A stretch of DNA of 9,587 bases from JANWZL01 sp037445185 (GTDB lineage Bacteria; Pseudomonadota; Gammaproteobacteria; Burkholderiales; Thiobacillaceae). The position numbers were made by a program, and so were the translations under genes. The notes below the pieces were generated by a model that searched no databases, had not been told where the DNA came from, and saw only the letters and a list, made by a program, of their open reading frames with translations. The stretch spans positions 1 to 9,587 of the forward strand of contig JBBIKZ010000093.1 of assembly GCA_037445185.1 (NCBI GenBank). Reading direction: 5' to 3'. Shown here piece after piece: positions 6,569-9,587 of the stretch; position 1 is the stretch's first letter, and each line of letters starts with the position of its first letter.

Positions 6569-7309
6569 ATGGCCATCGATCTCAAAGCGGCATTCCACCA
6601 ATATTTCGAGCTGCTGCATGCGGACACCGACGCCTTGCGCGAGGAGGTCTTCCGGCTGCGCTATCAGGTCTATGTCGTGGAGACGGGCTTCGAGCGGGCC
6701 GAGGATTTCCCGGACGGACTGGAACGGGACGCCTATGATAGCCGCTCCGACCATCATCTGCTGCGGCACCGACGCACCGGCCTCTACGCCGCCACGGCGC
6801 GCATGATCCTGCCGGCACCCGATGCCCCCGACTGCCCCTATCCCATGGAACAGCATTGCAGCTTGTATCCGGGGGCCGGGGTGACCGATCCGCAGCGGCG
6901 GCTGCGCCTGGGGGAGGTCTCGCGCTTCGCCGTCTCCAAGTCATTCAAGCGGCGTCTGGGTGAGGCGGGTACCCTGGCCGGGGTGGCGGAGCCTGTGGAC
7001 CTGTATTTCGAGGAAGACGAACGCCGTATCCTCCCCCACCTCTCCTTGGGACTGCTGGCGGTGGAACTGCGCAGCATGCACGAGCATGGCCTGACCCATT
7101 GCTACGCGGCGATGGAACCGGCTCTGCACCGGTTGATCAGCCGCTTCGGCCTCACTTTCCATCAAATCGGTCCGGCCGTCGACTATCACGGCCAGCGCAT
7201 CCCCTGTCTGGGCGACGTGTACGAGTTCCTGCCCAACATCAAGCGCGTCGCGCCGCAGGTGTGGGATCTGATGACCGACGGGGGTAGATATACCTGCGGC
7301 ACCGAGTGA
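6569..7309 (+). CDS. PEP-CTERM/exosortase system-associated acyltransferase (LuxI-like fold)
   Basis: The 246-residue product resembles the GNAT-type acyltransferases that co-occur with exosortase/PEP-CTERM loci (the TIGR03694-type group), which are related to autoinducer synthases and N-acyl amino acid synthases. Visible family features are RLRYQVYVVETGFE (29-42), an acidic cluster with Asp54 and Asp57, TARMILP around Arg78, and LGEVSRFAVS, in which Glu116 and Arg119 have the E-x2-R spacing of LuxI Glu101/Arg104. There is no signal peptide or membrane segment, so it should be cytoplasmic. The likely reaction is transfer of an acyl group from acyl-ACP or acyl-CoA to an amine, but the substrate is unknown. 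The start follows the Shine-Dalgarno at 6552-6559. No exosortase, PEP-CTERM protein, exopolysaccharide gene or LuxR regulator is nearby, so the gene is an orphan here. Family placement is from motif recognition; no profile search was run. Confidence 0.78.
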   Translation: MAIDLKAAFHQYFELLHADTDALREEVFRLRYQVYVVETGFERAEDFPDGLERDAYDSRSDHHLLRHRRTGLYAATARMILPAPDAPDCPYPMEQHCSLYPGAGVTDPQRRLRLGEVSRFAVSKSFKRRLGEAGTLAGVAEPVDLYFEEDERRILPHLSLGLLAVELRSMHEHGLTHCYAAMEPALHRLISRFGLTFHQIGPAVDYHGQRIPCLGDVYEFLPNIKRVAPQVWDLMTDGGRYTCGTE

Positions 7310-7322
7310 TCCCAGACGGCCG

Positions 7323-7353
7323 TGGACGCAGGGGGGGTAAAATCCAATAATAT
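7323..7353 (+). promoter_or_regulatory. Candidate promoter in an AT-rich island upstream of the EF-G-like gene
   Basis: The 156-bp gap 7310-7465 is GC-rich except for an AT-rich island at 7338-7353. Within it, AATAAT (7346-7351) is a 5-of-6 match to a -10 box and lies 17 bp after TGGACG (7323-7328, 4 of 6 to a -35 box). TAAAAT at 7338-7343 is an alternative -10 with no good -35. Transcription near 7358 would give a leader of about 108 nt. The evidence is modest: one local composition dip plus partial consensus matches. Confidence 0.33.
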
Positions 7354-7465
7354 CGGCACGTCCGGACCACCCGACCCCATGGTCTCCGCGCTTGGGGCCG
7401 CCCAGGGCATGGCCCGATGACCGCACGCGCATCATCTGCCTCATCCACCCAGTCTGGAGCCGTTT

Positions 7466-9511
7466 ATGACCCGTTTTACCACGCCCAACATTCGCACCCT
7501 CGCTCTGGTCGGCCATGGCGGCGCCGGTAAGACCACCCTGGCCGAGGCCCTGCTCGCAGCCAGCGGTGCCATACCCAGTGCCGGCACGGTGGAGAAGGGG
7601 AACACGGTGTGCGATTACGACCCCCTGGAGAAGGCGCATCTGCATTCCGTCAAGCTGGCGGTGGCGCATCTGACGCACAAGGACACCCGCATCCATCTGC
7701 TGGACACACCCGGCTATCCCGATTTCATGGGTCAGGCCATGTGCGCCCTCGACGCGGTCGAGACCGTCGCGGTGGTCATCGATGCCGCCAAAGGGATCGA
7801 ATTCACCACCAGCCGCATGATGCACTGGGCGCAGACCCGCAAGCTCTGCCGCATGGTCATCATCAACAAGATCGACGCCGAGAACCTGGACCTCCCCGGC
7901 CTGCTGGCCGACCTGCAGGGCGCATTCGGGCGCGAGTGTCTGCCCCTCAACCTGCCCGCGGACGGCGGTCGGCGGGTGGTCGACTGCTTCTTCAATCCCG
8001 GCGGCGACGCCGATTTCCTGTCCGTGGCCGATGCCCACCGTGCGCTGGTGGATCAGGTCGTCGAGGTGGACGAGGCGCTCATGTCGCTCTACCTCGAACA
8101 GGGTGAAATCGCCCCCGAGCAGCTGCACGAGCCGTTCGAGAAGGCCCTGCGTGACGGCCACCTGATCCCGGTATGCTTCGTTTCCGCCCGCAGCGGCGCG
8201 GGGGTTCGGGAACTGCTGGACGTCATCGTGCGCCTGCTGCCCAACCCGGCCGAGGGCAACCCGCCCCTATTCCTCAAGGGCGAGGGTGAGGCGGCCCGCC
8301 CCCTCATGGCCGAGCCGGATCCGGCCCGACATGTGCTTGCCCATGTGTTCAAGGTGGAGATGGACCCCTATGTGGGGAAGATGGCGGTCTTCCGCGTGCA
8401 TCAGGGCACCGTCACGCCGGACACGCAGCTCTATATCGGCGAGCTCAGAAAACCCTTCAAGGTCAACCATCTCTACATGCTGCAGGGCAAGCAGCTCGTG
8501 GAGGTGAAGGCCTGCGTGCCGGGGGACATCTGCTGTGTGACCAAGGTGGACGATGTCTCGTTCGACAGCGTCCTACACGACGCGCCGGAGGACGACCACA
8601 TCCACATGCGGCCGCTGGACTTCCCGCACGCCGTGTTCGGTCTGGCCATCCGGCCGAAGAAACAGTCGGACATGACCAAGCTGGCGGAGGTCTTGCACCG
8701 GCTCACCGCCGAGGATCCCGGTCTCGCCGTGGAGCACGACCCCGCCACGCACGAGGCGGTGATCCGCGGACTCGGGGAGATGCATCTCAATCGCGTGCTG
8801 GAGAAGATGCGCGAGCAGTTCAAGCTCGACGTGGAGACCCACCCGCCCTCCATCCCCTACCGCGAGACCATCACCCAGCCGGCCGAAGGCCATCATCGGC
8901 ACAAGAAGCAGACCGGCGGTGCCGGCCAGTTCGGCGAGGTCTTCCTCAGGATCGAGCCCCTCCCACGCGGCGCCGGTTTCGAATTCGTCGACGCGGTCAA
9001 GGGCGGGGTCATCCCCGGCCAGTTCATCCCGGCCGTCGAGAAGGGGGTCAGGCAGGCCATGGCCGCGGGTGCGGTGGCCGGTTTCCCCATGCAGGACGTG
9101 CGCGTGACGGTCTACGACGGCAAGACCCACCCGGTGGACGGCAAGGAGGTGGCCTTCATCACCGCCGGCAAGAAGGCCTATCTGGATGCCGTTGCCAAGG
9201 CCCGCCCCATCGTCCTGGAACCCATCGTCAAGATCGAGCTGACCGTTCCGGAGGAATGCTTCGGCGACGTGAGCGGTGACCTGTCGGGTCGGCGTGGTCA
9301 GTTGACCGGCAGCAACAGCGGCCGCGGCGGCATGATGATCCTGGAGGGGCTGGTGCCGCTGGCCGAACTGGACAACTTCCAGTCCCGCCTCAAGGCCATG
9401 ACCGGCGGACGCGGCTCCTACAGCCTGGAACTAGCCGACTACCAGATGGTGCCGCCCAACGTGCAGCAGCAACTGGCGGCACAGTACCGGCCCAGCGGCG
9501 AAGAGGACTAA
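7466..9511 (+). CDS. fusA2: Elongation factor G-like GTPase (EF-G-2/FusA2 type)
   Basis: The 681-residue protein has the full five-domain EF-G layout. In the G domain, G1 is GHGGAGKTT (16-24), G3 is DTPGYPDF (80-87), G4 is NKID (134-137) and G5 is SAR (240-242). Domain II spans about 285-375 and domain III about 385-465. Domain IV includes HKKQTGGAGQFGEV (from 479) and GQFIPAVEKGV, and domain V begins near 580 with EPIVKIELTVPEE and contains GDLSGRRGQL. Two features separate it from the housekeeping EF-G: switch I lacks the RGITI-type sequence (KAHLHSV is there instead), and the switch II DTPGH histidine is Tyr84. Both also occur in T. thermophilus EF-G-2. The gene stands alone, not in a str operon with rpsL, rpsG and tuf. 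GGAG at 7456-7459 lies 6 nt before the start. Its role in translation is unproven; stress or accessory ribosome functions are inference. The symbol is conventional for such paralogues. Confidence 0.93.
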   Translation: MTRFTTPNIRTLALVGHGGAGKTTLAEALLAASGAIPSAGTVEKGNTVCDYDPLEKAHLHSVKLAVAHLTHKDTRIHLLDTPGYPDFMGQAMCALDAVETVAVVIDAAKGIEFTTSRMMHWAQTRKLCRMVIINKIDAENLDLPGLLADLQGAFGRECLPLNLPADGGRRVVDCFFNPGGDADFLSVADAHRALVDQVVEVDEALMSLYLEQGEIAPEQLHEPFEKALRDGHLIPVCFVSARSGAGVRELLDVIVRLLPNPAEGNPPLFLKGEGEAARPLMAEPDPARHVLAHVFKVEMDPYVGKMAVFRVHQGTVTPDTQLYIGELRKPFKVNHLYMLQGKQLVEVKACVPGDICCVTKVDDVSFDSVLHDAPEDDHIHMRPLDFPHAVFGLAIRPKKQSDMTKLAEVLHRLTAEDPGLAVEHDPATHEAVIRGLGEMHLNRVLEKMREQFKLDVETHPPSIPYRETITQPAEGHHRHKKQTGGAGQFGEVFLRIEPLPRGAGFEFVDAVKGGVIPGQFIPAVEKGVRQAMAAGAVAGFPMQDVRVTVYDGKTHPVDGKEVAFITAGKKAYLDAVAKARPIVLEPIVKIELTVPEECFGDVSGDLSGRRGQLTGSNSGRGGMMILEGLVPLAELDNFQSRLKAMTGGRGSYSLELADYQMVPPNVQQQLAAQYRPSGEED

Positions 9512-9528
9512 ACGGTGGTTGATTGTCA

Positions 9529-9587
9529 ATGACCAGGCCGCTTGTCATCGCCAGACGCGCCAGACGACTGCTCACTCCCACTCACTC
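9529..9587 (+). CDS. Possible start of a further ORF, cut by the window edge
   Basis: An ATG at 9529, 17 nt after the EF-G-like stop codon, opens a frame that stays open to the window end (begins MTRPLVIARRARRLL). Only 19 codons are visible, the Shine-Dalgarno is weak, and the region contains short repeats, so the frame may be open by chance. No product can be proposed. Confidence 0.15.
   Translation, partial: MTRPLVIARRARRLLTPTH
9549..9566. repeat. Two-copy tandem 9-bp repeat downstream of the EF-G-like gene
   Basis: CGCCAGACG occurs twice with no spacer at 9549-9557 and 9558-9566. Close by, TTGTCA is repeated directly at 9523-9528 and 9542-9547, ATGAC/GTCAT form a 5-bp inverted pair (9529-9533 and 9544-9548), and CTCACTC is repeated at 9571-9577 and 9581-9587. 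I see no T-tract terminator in this 76-base tail. Confidence 0.5.

Noticed and set aside
6941..8161. A 406-codon open frame on the minus strand across the acyltransferase and EF-G-like genes
   Set aside because: It lies opposite two well-supported genes, its translation is rich in His, Gln, Gly and Val with no recognisable domain, and long antisense frames are common in GC-rich DNA. It also crosses the intergenic gap, so a conservation test would be worthwhile, but nothing supports it now.
9512..9560. Intrinsic terminator after the EF-G-like gene
   Set aside because: The ATGAC/GTCAT stem is only 5 bp with a 10-nt loop, is not GC-rich and has no following T tract.

Overview
The window is a GC-rich, gene-dense stretch of chromosome from a Gram-negative, flagellated bacterium. 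MotB, the PpsA/PpsR pair, a PEP-CTERM-type acyltransferase and the codon use together point to Proteobacteria, most likely Betaproteobacteria or a related gammaproteobacterium. That placement is inference from gene content; there is no rRNA or other decisive marker. I see no IS element, prophage, CRISPR array, tRNA or rRNA. All the main genes look intact.

Layout: (1) 1-3228, plus strand: a compact operon of motB (flagellar stator), a membrane-anchored SAM-methyltransferase-like protein and an HDOD-GAF protein. The genes overlap by 14 and 4 bp, so they are probably translationally coupled. motA would be expected just upstream, outside the window. (2) 3232-5598, minus strand: ppsA, phosphoenolpyruvate synthase, converging on the HDOD gene with only 3 bp between stop codons. 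(3) 5640-6464, plus strand: ppsR, the bifunctional kinase/phosphorylase that switches PpsA off and on, divergent from ppsA across about 40 bp. A plausible sigma70 promoter for ppsR lies inside the first codons of ppsA. (4) 6569-7309, plus strand: a LuxI-like acyltransferase of the PEP-CTERM/exosortase-associated type, with no exosortase partner in view. (5) 7466-9511, plus strand: an EF-G paralogue of the FusA2/EF-G-2 kind, in which the usual switch II histidine is a tyrosine. (6) 9512-9587: a short tail with small repeats and possibly the start of a further ORF.

How the genes work together: ppsA and ppsR form a clear functional pair. PpsA makes PEP from pyruvate and ATP for gluconeogenesis, and PpsR controls it by modifying a threonine two residues before the catalytic histidine. 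The motB operon couples a stator protein to two genes of unknown job, a membrane methyltransferase and a signalling-type HDOD-GAF protein; this is the part of the window most likely to hold undescribed biology. The acyltransferase and EF-G-like gene have no obvious link to their neighbours. Several long open frames opposite ppsA and fusA2 are treated as by-products of GC-rich codon structure.
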